Assembly: GCA_951640165.1 (NCBI GenBank)
Contig: OX621263.1
Span: 13,026,001-13,090,000, forward strand
DNA: 64,000 nt
Origin: Pseudoips prasinana
Taxonomy: Eukaryota > Arthropoda > Insecta > Lepidoptera > Nolidae
Direction: 5' to 3'
Every line of letters begins with the position of its first letter. Positions within the stretch are counted from its first letter, which is position 1. The translations under genes and the position numbers were made by a program. The notes beneath the pieces are model-generated. The model was not told the DNA's origin, did not search any database, and was given only the letters and a program-made list of their open reading frames with translations. Below are positions 1 through 12,350 of this stretch, piece by piece.

Positions 1-1932
1 GGCACACAGACAATAACTGAGAAATATTAAATTATAATAAAATTAACTTGGCTCTTACTTTTTATACTGTTATTGCTTGTAAAGGTACAGACGGTGCAAG
101 TAAGCAGTTTATTCGGGAAAGTTGAACTTAAAATATACTTTTCTTTAGGTAAATAACCTAGATTAGTTTTTGTTGATAATATACCAGTTATTAGTAAATA
201 ATTTAAAATCAAGTTTAAATAGTAATAGTGAGTGAAATGCGATAGACTTAGGTATAAATTTTCTTAAAACCTTTATATATATATTTTTTAATAAAAGAAA
301 CATCTATTAAATGTTATTTCTACGCAAAACATAGTAAAGCTTTTCGCAACGTTTCAAAATACCTGATTTCCCTCCATAATCATTAGTCGAGTCCACCTTT
401 AGTCGAGTCTAACCTTCACCTACTCTATGCCAGCCCTACGATTATTCATTCCGTACGGTGACACATGACGAATCAATTTCCGAACGGAGCCAATCGGAAT
501 ATGGTTTCCGAATGCGTTTGTCTATGGCGTTGTTTTTTTTTTGTAATGATAGGCTTGATTGCTGTACAATGTTGATGGTAATGATTTTTTATTGGGTGGT
601 AATATTTTTGGTTGTTAATGACTAACGGTTTTCTAGACTTTTTAGATGAAATATGTTAGATTATTCTATTCAGGAGTTATTTAAGAAGTGACTTGGTTTA
701 ATGACTGTATAATGAATTCCAGTAGCAGTAGCTACAGTGCTCTGAAGCGATAATATTCTGCGAAAAGTAGGTGTAATTTAAACTAACGAAATCGCCTTAT
801 TGAGTGGATACCTAACTCCTAGTGATGTAAATACAGTTTCGAACTCTTTTTATCGCAGGGACTGACATCAAAAGCAGTAAAAACGTAACGGAAAAAATCG
901 AAACTGTCATTAATCACCAAAGTATTTTTTATATCTCATGAATCTTCTGTTTAAATTGAAAAAAAAAACGAGCCAAAACATACTAAAACTGATTTATGAT
1001 TAACGAATCGTACTTAATATTTTTTATTGCTGTTTATTCTTTAATTAACTTAAAAATACAACACTAATAAAAATGTTGTTGTAATTAATGAATGATCAAT
1101 TCTAAGTTCGTGTATTTTTGTAGCAAAAAATAACAATAACGATTCATTCTAATAAAAAAATAAGTACTTACTTTCGTTTCGTAAAAAGTCTATAGTCTAT
1201 TCACAATAAAATTACTACTTAGAAGCAGCAGTGCGTTATCTGTGACAGATATTAAAAAAAAACTCCTTGTCTTTTAATTATACGTTACCGACACGAAGTG
1301 GTTTCGTGTGTAGTTTATTTCATATTTTATTTTCATAGCAGTAAGGTTTATTTTAAGAAGAACAGTGATTGAGAGATAAAAAAATGTAGTGAATGTACAC
1401 AGCAGCGGCTAATTACTAGGTGTGTGACATAATTACTGTGCAGAGTACGAGTGGGGATTTTTTTTCTTTTAATATTCGTAAAAATAAAACATTTTGTTTT
1501 AGTATAGAACTAGTTTCATTGCAACCGATTTAAATCTATAGTTATGAAATTCGGTGAGATTCTAACATAATAATTATTTCAATCACACCATTTAAATAGA
1601 TATTGTACATGTTTGCTTTTCTCGACATGCAAACCAAAAACCATAGTTTAGAATACAATTTAAATTTATATTAGAAATATTAAAGATAAGTAACACCTTT
1701 TTCAAACAGCAATTTAAAAAAAGGTTTGCATTTGTTGTTTCTATTGTATGAAGTGACGAATAATATTATTAATTTATTTATTGATTTTAGGGTTATTTAA
1801 ATAGCCTCCACATTTATACCACACCCTGTATACTCAAAAAGTCTAACTTCTGTAATCGATAAAAAAAGTTATAATAAAAAAAGAAAAGTGTCATAAAATA
1901 CTGCTGAAATTAAATCCAAATGTTCTACGTAC
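1..1932 (-). other. Dll: Dll intron inside the homeobox (left part, runs off window)
   Basis: This AT-rich non-coding stretch follows the homeodomain exon in transcription order. It begins with the donor GTACGTAG at 1932-1925. I looked on the minus strand for the expected next exon (the KIWFQNRR part of the homeodomain) and did not find it, so that exon lies left of position 1. I recognise no clear transposon here. A slightly GC-richer patch lies around 400-530. Confidence 0.8.
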
Positions 1933-2120
1933 CTGGGTCTGCGTCAAGCCAAGACTCGCTGCTAATTCTGCCCGCTCCGGCAGCGCTAGGTACTGCGTCC
2001 TCTGAAACCTTCGATTCAACTGCTGGAGCTGAAGACTGGAGTATATCGTCCTGGGTTTCCGCATCTTCTTGCCTTTGCCATTCACTCGGAGTCCAGGATC
2101 GTCTGAGAGGCCGCATTTTT
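1933..2120 (-). CDS. Dll: Distal-less exon encoding homeodomain residues 1-44
   Basis: This is an internal coding exon of the homeodomain transcription factor Distal-less, a nuclear DNA-binding protein that specifies distal appendages and, in butterflies, takes part in wing pattern. The 188-nt exon gives 62 codons after two bases that complete a split codon. It reads [18 protein letters not shown], then [20 protein letters not shown], then [20 protein letters not shown] and TQTQ. The last part is homeodomain positions 1-44, with Arg at position 5 and helices 1, 2 and the start of 3. The exon is bounded by the acceptor CTCTAACAG and the donor CAG|GTACGT. The donor falls exactly at Q44/V45, the usual Dll/Dlx homeobox intron. 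Recognition helix residues 45-60 lie outside the window. A 64-residue reading frame that runs past the donor is simply intron read-through. The match to insect Dll leaves little room for another homeobox gene. Confidence 0.96.
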
Positions 2121-2424
2121 CTGTTAGAGATAATATCCATTATTAAAAAAATAACGAGGCTATCTGAGTAATAATGTGTTTAGTTATTGGCTACAATTCC
2201 GAAAATAGTTTAGTGAAGTTAGTTCGGAGTCTAGAATATCCTAACCCGCCAAATATCGCGATTATAACTTGAAACGTAGCGTAACATGGGTCATAGCATA
2301 CATTCATAATTCATTGATTTTAGTTCTTATTACAACATCATAGAGTTTGAAATGGTTGGTGGTTCCTGAGGCATTCACAGCTGTTCCTAAACCTTATATT
2401 CTTGTTTATATTTCGAGTATAATA

Positions 2425-2523
2425 TCATCATTATCATCTTTGTATCACTCGAACACGTCCACTGCTGGACAGAGGCCTCCACCCAAAGATCTCCACAACT
2501 GCCGGTCTTGCGCTATATGCATC
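2425..2523 (-). mobile_element. RTE LINE tail fragment
   Basis: This matches the reference copy at 21.0-21.1 kb over the GEAFVQQW-coding end (TCCACTGCTGGACAGAGGCC and ATCTCCACAACTGCCGGTC) and has an ATC-rich tail. It is only about 100 bp and lies 300 bp from the homeodomain exon. Confidence 0.8.
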
Positions 2524-2714
2524 CATAAGTAATATACTAAAGTAATATTCACGCCATTCGCAAAAACTCTTTTTGTAGAACCTTCCAAAATCTTTTATTC
2601 ACATGACGTTTACAGGGTCCATCAGGGTACATCCTACGAGGCTTTCACTGCTACAGACGATAGAGTCGAGCTTGGGCTATCTAGGAATATATTATAATTA
2701 CAAACTAATAACTT

Positions 2715-2893
2715 ATTGGGTTTTAAACTTCGACTATACGCGGTTCGACCTACTTACTACTTGCATGAGAGGGTCGGTTGTCTTAGGGTCGTTTTGTGCA
2801 ACTGTCGTTCTACGTTATCTGGCTAACGCGCACGGCTTTAGTCCGATTGGTGATCTGAGAAGGCATTTCATCTATACGAATTAAAACGAAGGG
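2715..2893 (+). mobile_element. Degenerate LINE 3' region (CATGAGAGGGTC family)
   Basis: This shares GCATGAGAGGGTCG, GTTCTACGTT and a diagnostic end (AGAAGGCATTTCATCTATAC, then AAACGAAGGGT) with 34785-34985. Shorter relatives sit at 38018-38090, 44145-44210 and 54205-54260. It is a repeat family of unknown clade. The 93-codon frame through it has no recognisable product. Confidence 0.55.
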
Positions 2894-5768
2894 TGGAAAA
2901 CGCTTGTAAATAATTTAAACTGGTTAGTATAAAGTTATGGAAAACAGATATGGTGACTTGGAATAAAAAGTTGGGCATAGATTATTTAGAATCATTTGAT
3001 AATTCAAAACCTGCGAGGTTAAAAGTAAATCATTTTTCAATATGGAATAAGGCAAATAGGCTAATTTTATCGATTTTGGAATCTAATTAGATTTAAATTA
3101 GGTGTAAGTTCTGATTATGAGTATTTCATTCTCATTAGAGATATGTGAGATGAATTAATGGCTACATATCTATTTCTTTTATTTTGTCGTCAGAAACAAA
3201 AAGAGAAACGAATAAAAAAATGTAAGATTCAAATACAGGTCTGTGCTTATGCGACTGTACATCTGCTAGTACTCCGTAGTTCATGAATTCAATTCCAACC
3301 CGCACTTAAGTCGACCTTAATTCGGCTTTAGTACTAGTTCTATCCCTTCACTAGTTTTATTTTTTTAATGTACAGGCATTAATTTGTAATTCCCCGATCA
3401 CTTTATAGCATAGAAGCAATAAAAATCAATCAAGAAATTTAAACGTTGGCGCCGAAATAGCTTTCATGTATTAAATTAATTCCACATGTCCGTTGCGTAG
3501 TGAGACTTTTTTGTTACTTTACGCTCGTTTAAGCTTTTAGAGTTACGGCAGTGTATATATTATATTTCGTTTCATAATGTTTTGCCTTTATAATAGTCTT
3601 AAAAAAGTGATATATCACATACTCATTTCCTTTTTATTTTGTACACTGTCTTCTACTTCTTTCGATCTCCATATAAATTTTGGCTCATCCAAATATAGAA
3701 CGCCTTTACCTCGCATAAAGAATAGTACTAACCCAAAAGCAATTGAAGAATATTTAAAACTATCAGCAGTATCTCACCACTGTGTAGCGTAGGTTAAAAT
3801 TCTTCTTTAAAACCGTTAACCATAGAGAGAGCTATTTAATACTATTTTCATGTTTTAGATCTCAAACAATAATCCAAATAAAAAACTCGCCCGCCAAAAC
3901 TACCCGCCCTATAAATCAACACACACAACTTGGCAATAAATCTACAATATAAATATTCAACGCAAGACGCCTGCGAAGCATAGCCATCCATTTTGTAAAA
4001 TATATGAAAGACTGGCTACTTGATAATAGTCAGTGGTAAGTTGTAATTACTGGGTTCATATCTCGCCATCGGATCGCGGACACCAAGCTTTTTGGTAAGC
4101 GTGTTTGTGTGGTGGTAGTGGTGCGAAATGAATCGATGAATTGAGCAACTATTGCGAACAGACATTGTGTATAATGGATTTTTTAAAATTATAAACCAAG
4201 TACAAGAAACGTTTTTAAATGTAATCTATGAAACAATTTTGTGGTTTATGATTTTAGGTTGGATTATTCAAATATGACTATTTTGTATGTCATTATAACG
4301 GCCAGCTTCACGAACAAATATTAATTAAGCATTTATTGGGTATTTTAAAACCAAACACTGATTGAAGCATGCTTAAATGTTATTGAGAGCAATATTCATA
4401 ATAAAATTCTGATAAATCACCAATACATAAAAATATTAAACACTATTACTTATTATTATGAAATTTCGTAAAATTATGGTATGATTTGAATTACGTATAA
4501 TAAAGCGAGTTCTTTATTGTATAATAGATTTCTCTAAAACGTTAATAGAGCCATTTAAAATCCGAGTTATTATTTATTGAATTCTATGTGGATTTTATTT
4601 GATTATTATTTAAATAAAGAAAATATTTATTTGAACACGAAATTTGCAAAAATCGACTAATACTTACTCTATTACATCACTAACCAGAAGAGTTTCTCAG
4701 CACTGCATAATAATATCGAACGCACTTTAACTTTTTTATTCGGTTTCCGAACGCGCGGCGTGGAAAATTTTTGAATTTAGAATTGTCCGCGGCTCTTTTG
4801 GTGCGCTTTTTAAAAATCGAACGCGAGACTTTTGTGTTTTTTTTTCTTATTTCGATGCGGCTTTGATTATTAGCGTAATGGAATTTTGGAATACATTTTA
4901 ATATTTTGAAGGAATTTAAATTTGTATGCGTAAGTACTTGTCTATAAGAAGCGAGAGGAAAGTTAGTTATGGTAGTAATTATAAGAACTATATTTTCTCT
5001 CATTGTTTGAAAACCATAATAGCGACTTGAATTTCAACAATTGAATTGAACAAAACGTATATTTTTTAAATCATTACGAAAAAAATATAAAAATACTTTT
5101 TAAATTACTAACCAATTTTTTTTAAACTATACTTGCATACAACACAGTTACCTAAATTCAAATTCAGAATACTATTTTAATTTTCCGTTATTCATTCTGA
5201 ATTATTTTTCAAAACACAATTGTCTTCTCATATTATTATTATTCTAAATTCAAATGTTTTCTAAATTAAATTCCAATTTCAAACATAAATCCAGATCGCA
5301 AGGATTTCAGTAACAAATAGTAACGGGTGGCGCTCGATCTGATATGCAAAGCTGTTAGTGCAACGTCCATATTTCAACGGCATGATATTAATACACCGTG
5401 CCACTTATTTTATGCTAGAATTGAGTTTGTTTGCTTTGTTTTAATATGTGGACATTCATTTTATTAGGTACAAAGAGAAAGGGATTTAACAAATATATAT
5501 GTTCTCAAAATAACCATAGAGTTATGTAATTCTATTTTCGTGTAACAATAGTATTCACCGCATCTAATTTTCAAAAAAACGAATATTAGTCGCTGGTCAT
5601 TCTAAATTCAAATACTTTCCAATCATAGACTTAAAAATATTTTTTAAATATAGAACGCCTTTACCTCGCTCATCATGTTTGAAGTTTTTATTATTCCCCA
5701 AGAAGTCCCGGGAAAGGGATTTAACAAATATATGTTCTCAAACCTCCATTTTAATTCTACGGTTCCCC

Positions 5769-5935
5769 GCTGTATAACCCGCATTACACTTTATAAATTA
5801 TAACCTATATTTTACTCGGTTATATAAACTATATTATTACAAAGTTTCACCAAAATCCGTCCGGTAGTTTTTGCGTGAAAGAGTAACAAACATAGACACT
5901 CACAACTTTCGCCTTTATAATATTAGTGTGATTAT
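5769..5935 (-). mobile_element. Helitron-like short element, degenerate
   Basis: Read on the minus strand it starts near ACTAATATTATAAAGGCGAA and runs through the GAGTG and ACTTTGTAATA modules to a GGGTTATACAGC end. That is the standard layout of short non-autonomous Helitron-like elements in moth genomes. The 3' terminus has decayed. Confidence 0.55.
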
Positions 5936-5994
5936 AATAAGCATTCAGACAACCGATCGAGCATATATTGTGTTTGCCTACTAAATAATTACTC

Positions 5995-6175
5995 TAATTG
6001 GACCAAATCCCGTGTTCATGCCCGCTTGAGTATGTTTCGCCGGACCGTCTCAACTGGGTCGTGTTGAAACCGGTAGTAGATGAACCCACTGAGTTTGTTT
6101 CGCTGGGTCTTCTCAGTTGGGGCGCATTGGATCCGGTGGTAGCATTAAAGCGCGACCGTCGTTATTAGCACAAGG
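5995..6175 (+). repeat. LINE-like 3' UTR fragment (TTTCGCCGGRCC family)
   Basis: This contains two diverged direct copies of a GAGTNTGTTTCGCYGG-like module (6029-6045 and 6090-6105) followed by CAACTGGGTCGTGTTGAA and CAGTTGGGGCGCATTGGA. The pattern resembles LINE 3' UTR repeats common in Lepidoptera. No coding capacity remains. Confidence 0.5.
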
Positions 6176-6231
6176 TCCGTCATAATAATAATACCTTTAA
6201 TATAGACAGAACCATGTAGTAAAAATTTTAG

Positions 6232-6462
6232 ACTTAAACTAGATAATTAAACATAATCTCTTGACAATAACTTGATACGAGCTAGCTAAATATCATTGCT
6301 GTAATAAAATAAATTTTATAAATGTTTTCATACAATATGTACCTAAATATCTATGTTACTAGAAATAATATCTAATGTATACAACTATATTACTACAAAC
6401 ATGTTCTGACTATTTACAAGCGCTTTTTTAAAGTCTACGTGAATAAAAACCTTTTTTATTTT
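6232..6462 (-). mobile_element. 230-bp repeat, family E (LINE 3' end or SINE)
   Basis: This is nearly identical to 63336-63563 (same strand) and to 33390-33596 (opposite strand). Blocks include CTTGACAATAACTTGATACG, AGCTAGCTAAATATCATTGC and CAAGCGCTTTTTTAAAGTC, ending in GTGAATAAAAACC and an AT-rich tail. Shorter diverged ends lie at 8553-8640 and 56578-56670. The abrupt 5' ends and AT-rich tails fit retroposed copies. Confidence 0.75.
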
Positions 6463-8552
6463 ATTATTTATTACGTAATCATTTCTGATAAATTTCTCTT
6501 CAATCCTGACTACCTACTCCTGAGTATATTTTATGACAAATCTGCAAACATTGTATATAGAGGTAGAAATGTATTTTTGGGTAAACTTAAGTTGACTATT
6601 CTGCCTTCCATGTCAGACGCATATTATGTACCATATCTCATGTTGTAACTAGAGTTCTGTCACTTTTATACCCACATCAGTTAATCAATAAAATGAAAAG
6701 TGATGTTTCTAATGTTGTCCATCCCTTGGGCGATAGAAATAAGCATAATTAATTCGTTCTGTATGTTCTAGGCAAACCCTATGAGGTTGAACTTCTGCCG
6801 TGCAATCACTAGATTGAGGAGAGCATCTATTAAGGTAAATGTCACTTTATGAAGGTCGAATAGAGTTGCTTTTACCATGTCACATTTCAATTCCTAACGG
6901 CCCTTTAGCACATGTTTGACTATACAATACATTAGTCCCAGTTATTATATATCTCCCCTACTTTTTCCAATAATTTTAGGCTCCACTAATGCTAGAATTT
7001 GATGAAAAAATTTGAAAATATAATTTACTATCTGCTTCACGTTTGGTCTACGTGAACATGAAGCAGACAATAAATTCTATTTTTAATTGTAGAGTCAACA
7101 AAGAAGATGTCTGTATCTATGATCGCATCAAATTTTAATTGCAAAAGCAATACACGCTTAGTGAAAAGTAAAGCCAATAGAGTCCATTTAGACCTACCTA
7201 TCCCCCTTTTCATCAGTGTAATATGTAACATAAAAGGAAGCAACCTTTGCTGTTGGCCTGATAACAGTATTTCCTATGCTAACTGTACGTAGAAACATAC
7301 GAATTTACGCATCTGAAGTTATCAATAAAATGAGTCAAAGAGCAAATAAACTAACAACTCTTCATAAAAATACAAATGTCGTTCAAATCGTACATCAAAA
7401 AACGTTCCCATGACCATACAACATGTATGTATACATACATACATATGTCGGCGTCCGTCATACATACAGACAAAACAATGCGAGCCTCGGGGCTTGGCAC
7501 ACCCTCTGGCTAGTGATGCACCCAAACTGTCGATATTTAGAGATGCGAGTAAATTTTAGAAATAAAAAGCTCGATTTATAAATTGGTTATGATTTATTAA
7601 TTGTATGTATCTTTGTGACAAGTACATGGTCATTACTCAATGCAATGTTGCCCAAAAAAAAAAACAATTTTACTTTTTTAAGTGGTCTTAAACACAATAT
7701 CTGGTTGGGAGATACATAAAATCAAAAGACAATTTATTAGCAAACATTTCAACAAACACTAATACTCGTAGCACGGCAATTAATTCTTTTCAAATTCAAA
7801 TGTTGAAACAAAATGTTGTCACACTTTTATTATCGTCTCTAATATTAAAACTAAATAGAGCCACACACGTACCGTACCACAAGTACCCCGCCCATAGCCC
7901 GCCTACCGAAAAACTGAACATAAAATGTACCCGCCAAAAAACAATAAAACCCCTTTGCCTTGAGAAAAAGTAAAAAAAAAGCGACAGACAAGCGGCTGAG
8001 TAACGGTTGAAACGTCAAATACTTTTTAGTAAGTTCGAAATTTAAATACTTTTTAATCGAGTTTTGATAGACATTAGTTGATTCTTGCTATAATATTACT
8101 GTCTTATTATCTGTGAGATCGTATTAATAACATGACTCTATTGTTATTCAGCTAGCGAAAAAGATGGACGAAACGCGCCTGCATTATCATACGGTGTACG
8201 TTTCATGAAAACGAAAAGAGGAACTTTTGTGTTCTAACCTAGAAAAGTCACACATTAGTCACTCGTTAGCCACACCCCTAAGGGGCAAAATCCTTTTCTA
8301 GAAAAAAGTAAACTCAACTCTTTCCGTGATGTGTGCCGCGCTTTTATATTTTTTCATTCCTTATTTGGTTTGAAAGTATGGGAATTAAATTATTATTTTA
8401 AATTAGTTTTATACTTGCTCATGAGATTATTAATAAAGAATTGGTTTCTTGATTAACCTGTTTGTAACTAATTGTATTGTATATACAAAATAAGGATATC
8501 ATAGACCACACGTTCTATTCAGTGTTTTATGCTATTTTTGATTGAAATAAAA

Positions 8553-8640
8553 ATAAAATAAAAACGGTTTTTATTCACATAGACTAAAAAAGCGCTTGTA
8601 AATAGTCTGAACATGACTAGTATTATAATTTAACTATATG
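8553..8640 (+). mobile_element. Family E repeat end, diverged
   Basis: This short copy has the conserved TTTTTATTCACATAGAC and AAGCGCTTGTAAATAGTC blocks and a 5' AAATAAAATAAAA stretch corresponding to the tail. It is more diverged than the three long copies. Confidence 0.65.
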
Positions 8641-9980
8641 CATTTAATACCCAGAATTACATCTATATTATTAAGGAGATTAATCGATTGTGACTTATAT
8701 TTGCTCAGTAAGAAAGTAATTTAATATAAGAAAATAATGCTTTAGTTAAAAAAGTATTATGAAATTGGTTATTTAAAGTCAAAGTAACTTTATTCCGTAA
8801 AAATTTACATTTATGTGGAATCGTCATAATAATATGTTTTTTACCCTAAGTTTTTAAATTGTCAATGTTTATAGTTTTAGATAAATTTATCTATGTTTGA
8901 ATTTGTAAGTTCTTAATCTTACCTATATATTATAACTTTATTTTTGGAAAAGCTAACACATTTTGTAGACCAGATAAGTGTAACCCGACCATAGATAAAA
9001 TTTTTGTAAACGTAAGGGGTGTGTCCAACTTTTAGCCTTAGGATCCCGTTCTAACTAATCTTATTTAGATCTTGGTTTTGGGAACTGTGACGCACAGAGA
9101 TGTTATACTTATAATATTTTTTTATTTAGAAAGATAAAGAAAATGTGGCTTAATAAATAGTAGTAAAACCATTGTATTATTGATAAACTTTAGTTCTAAA
9201 AAGTATGAACAATAATTATAGAAAAATAAAAACCAATTAATAAAAAAAGAACAGTACCTAATGTTTTATAGAGTATATTGAAAATATAATTAGTCAAAGG
9301 TTTTCTGTTGACGTAAACGGATATAAAAACTTATGTATTTGACATTATTAAAACAAAATAAAATCGTTAACAATTAACAATCGATACAATGCATAAACAA
9401 TATTTAAGTAAAATTTAAATTCATTTTGAATTTTAACATGTGTTCTTAATAAAAAGATAAAAACTGCATTTTATCATCAAATATTGTATGCAACATTGCA
9501 CGTTTGAAATTCATACGCTTTTTACAATTCACAATTAAACGTGAATTATCATTCATCCCAACATGGGTTTCATTATTATTTACAAATAGCGTGTTTACAT
9601 AAAATATAGCCTTTTTATTGAGGTGTTAACACGACACCTATAGACATACATACTTAGTCAGTAAATATCTTATTCTTACGGTTTCATACACTAATTAGCA
9701 AATCGGCGATGTATATAATTATTTGTTTTGTTATTCATTGTTTTATGAGCATTGCTTTTAATGTTTATGAACATATTAATGTAAATTATTTGTCTGTAAT
9801 TCCAGTAGAAACACAGTTTTTCTTTGTATTTAGATTTATTAGTAGTGTTACGAGCAATATGTGTTTATATTTTGCTAATCGGAATTGGGAAACAGCTCTC
9901 ATCGTTTTAACGATTACCTGGAAGAGATCGCTTTTGCATTACCTATAAACTAATTTACTTACTTTTTGCAATACAGTTTA

Positions 9981-10019
9981 CAGTTAAAGGTTAAGACTAT
10001 ATGTCTTAACCTTTAACTG
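9981..10019. repeat. Perfect 17-bp hairpin, 5-nt spacer
   Basis: Arm 9981-9997 (CAGTTAAAGGTTAAGAC) is the exact reverse complement of 10003-10019, with spacer TATAT. It lies outside any repeat I recognise. Confidence 0.95.
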
Positions 10020-10460
10020 AAAAGTGACGCATTTTCATAAAAAACTATTATCTTTCGTTTTATTATTATTAAAGAGTGAATATCCAAACTTAATTATCTA
10101 ATATTAATTTTTGGGACAATATATTTCACAGCTGTCTGTACTAAAGTTCCCAATTCTTAATTTAAATTATGCTTTATTGGATTAAATATATTATATAAAT
10201 ATATTTTCTTCAAACGGTGACAGAATAAAAAATCTGATTTCACTTTTCTCCCCAACTGTACAACACGTGCTGCCTTCAGGCAAAGAATTCTTAGTAAAAC
10301 TTGATAAAAATGATGTTTAAGGCAATAATTAAAACTAGCTGCCATATTATTATACGTCGTCACTGGAGGCGGTAAACAGTTGGCCCATCGCAGCGGAGGG
10401 CTCTTCCCTTCCGAATTTGAACTCATATACAAGGTACCTACTCCGGGTTTGAAAACACCA

Positions 10461-10531
10461 ACCAACATTTTTGAAATTAGAATCATAGTACCAACATTTG
10501 ATACCAACATTTTTGAAATTAGAATCATAGT
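10461..10531 (+). repeat. 29-bp direct repeat, two copies
   Basis: Two identical copies (10461-10489 and 10503-10531, beginning ACCAACATTTTTGAAATTAG) are separated by 13 bp that repeats the unit's start (ACCAACATTTGAT). It is a small tandem duplication. The 123-codon minus frame crossing it is not recognisable as a gene. Confidence 0.9.
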
Positions 10532-10544
10532 CTACTTTTACATT

Positions 10545-10800
10545 TGACGTGATTAAGCTGAAAGGCGCTTATAGCCCGTTAATCTCACCGGGCCATAGGA
10601 TATCGGCAAGGCTAAGTATAAATGGGGTACAAGTCTGTGTACAAAGTGGTTTAATTTCTGAGGGTTTTGTGCTTCGGAGGGCACGTCCCGGGCATCAGCT
10701 ACGATTACGCCCGACTATAACCCCGAAATCAATAGATAACGGTCTTAAATCCATGTGAGAGACCTACTGGGCAGCTTGAACAACTTGGTCACTAAGGCAA
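10545..10800 (+). mobile_element. 5S-rRNA-like SINE, degenerate
   Basis: This belongs to the family at 51655-51880. The shared blocks are an AAGTGGTTTAATTTCTGAG-like segment, GTGCTTCGGAGGGCACGT and a CTACTGGGCAGCTTGAACAA end. The 5S-like head is badly decayed. Confidence 0.6.
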
Positions 10801-11233
10801 TTTTGTAAAACTAACTCATTTTTTAAAATTTTTAAGTATTTTTGTAAATTTAAATTTTTTAATCTTACCTAAACGTAATAGCTTTATGTTCATGTAACAC
10901 GAGTGGACGTGTAAATTCCTTAATAAACGTCACATTCATACAAATACTAATGAAGCAATAAAAATGATAACGACCATATAAATATAATTAATTCGTAAAA
11001 TAGAGCATATTTCATATCGTTCGCTCAGTGGGTGTGACCGTTCTTTTAACGTGAATGTAGTTTTGAACATTTCTTTTCTATTTTTGTTTTTAAATGCTTC
11101 AGTTGATGTATATCACAGATTTTTAGATAAAAAAATATTTTACTACGAGTATATTTTATTGGTATATTTTTGTTAATAGTTTGTTGTACGAAAAAGTAGA
11201 ATGGTGTCAAAGACATTTCATAATAGACAATTA

Positions 11234-11237
<4 letters not shown>

Positions 11238-11268
<31 letters not shown>
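11238..11268. repeat. (TA)n microsatellite
   Basis: About 15 uninterrupted TA units. Confidence 0.95.
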
Positions 11269-11273
<5 letters not shown>

Positions 11274-11544
11274 ATATTGATATACATTTTTGGCTTTCTG
11301 TATGGTATCATATCAAACCGCGATCTCCCGGGCGCAAAGGCCTCACTGACTTGCTTTGGCACACAAGCACAAAATTATCAACAACTGATTTTAACAAAAT
11401 TTATGTAGGCCATTACCTATAGAACAACGTTATCTCAAACGACTGAGAAATTGGATTACAGTTTTACAAAAAGAAGTTTGGTGATAACCTCTGCCTTTTT
11501 GTAGTAAAAAGCTTGTTAAACAGGGGTGCGATTATATTTAAATT

Positions 11545-11655
11545 GTATTTTTTTTAAAGACAAAGCCCGCACTAGGTAATATAATCCCTGTGTCGCAGGG
11601 CACTTTACAAACATATTATAGACGGACACATATTACATCCAGACTCAAACTAAAA
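11545..11655 (-). mobile_element. tRNA-headed SINE type B, 3' part
   Basis: On the minus strand it reads GTTTGAGTCTGGATGTAA, then TTTGTAAAGTGCCCTGCGAC, then ATTACCTAGTGCGGGC. This is the body and 3' end of the family best preserved at 17775-17965. The tRNA-like head is absent. Confidence 0.75.
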
Positions 11656-12280
11656 TAAATAAACATATCCTTGAGTAATGGCCAACAAGGAACTTTTTAA
11701 GAATTTTCAAGGAACTTATTAACATTCTATTCACTTTAGAACAGCAAAACAAAACCTGGCTAATAATTATTTCGGAGGGAATATGTAACTAAACAGAACT
11801 ATATAAAACCATTGTGCCCATAGTGTTTACTTTTATTAACTAAGCCTGTGTAAGTTCATGTGATTGAAACAGATAGTGAGTGATTTTAAGTTTGCAATGT
11901 TGAATGATAGGAAATAGAAATTCCTTCAAATACTGGCTGAACTAATCAATTACAAAGTCTTAATTCCGAAACATGGCAAAAACCACTCGACACCAATCAC
12001 ATTTTCCTTATATTATATTCATGCTGTCTGAATTACAGCTACAGCGTGATGGTTAAAATGCACAAAAATTATCCAACTACAAAGAACACATTATTATGCA
12101 CCTGTGTGAGCTCAAACATAAGTGTGTGGAAATACCCTCACACTTATGATCTGCAGGGACAGCTACCCAACACGACCGGGAAGAAATCTCTTTACATGTT
12201 CTCTGAGGCACGGATCACTATCACCAATTCTCTCTCCCCAGACCACTACTGGGTGTTTTTTGTGCCAGAAAAATCGCAAT

Positions 12281-12350
12281 AAAAACTTTTTGGCCAAACC
12301 CCTGACTAACACGGTACTGTGTTAGTCAGGGGTTTGGCCAAAAAGTTTTT
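12281..12350. repeat. Perfect 32-bp hairpin, 6-nt spacer
   Basis: Arm 12281-12312 (AAAAACTTTTTGGCCAAACC, then CCTGACTAACAC) is exactly complementary to 12319-12350. The spacer is GGTACT. No recognisable transposon surrounds it. Confidence 0.97.

Noticed and set aside
1925..2140. 71-codon minus frame and 83-codon plus frame over the homeodomain exon
   Set aside because: Both are out of frame with the conserved Dll reading and are shadows of that exon.
4680..5003. 107-codon minus frame
   Set aside because: It is Lys/Arg/Ile/Asn-rich as expected from AT-rich DNA, with no domain or start context.
10157..10528. 123-codon minus frame
   Set aside because: No family is recognisable, its N-terminus comes from a 29-bp direct repeat, and it has no splice or expression support.
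12281..12350. Rho-independent terminator or miRNA precursor
   Set aside because: Bacterial terminators do not apply. Perfect 32-bp arms with a 6-nt loop are unlike a bulged animal miRNA precursor.
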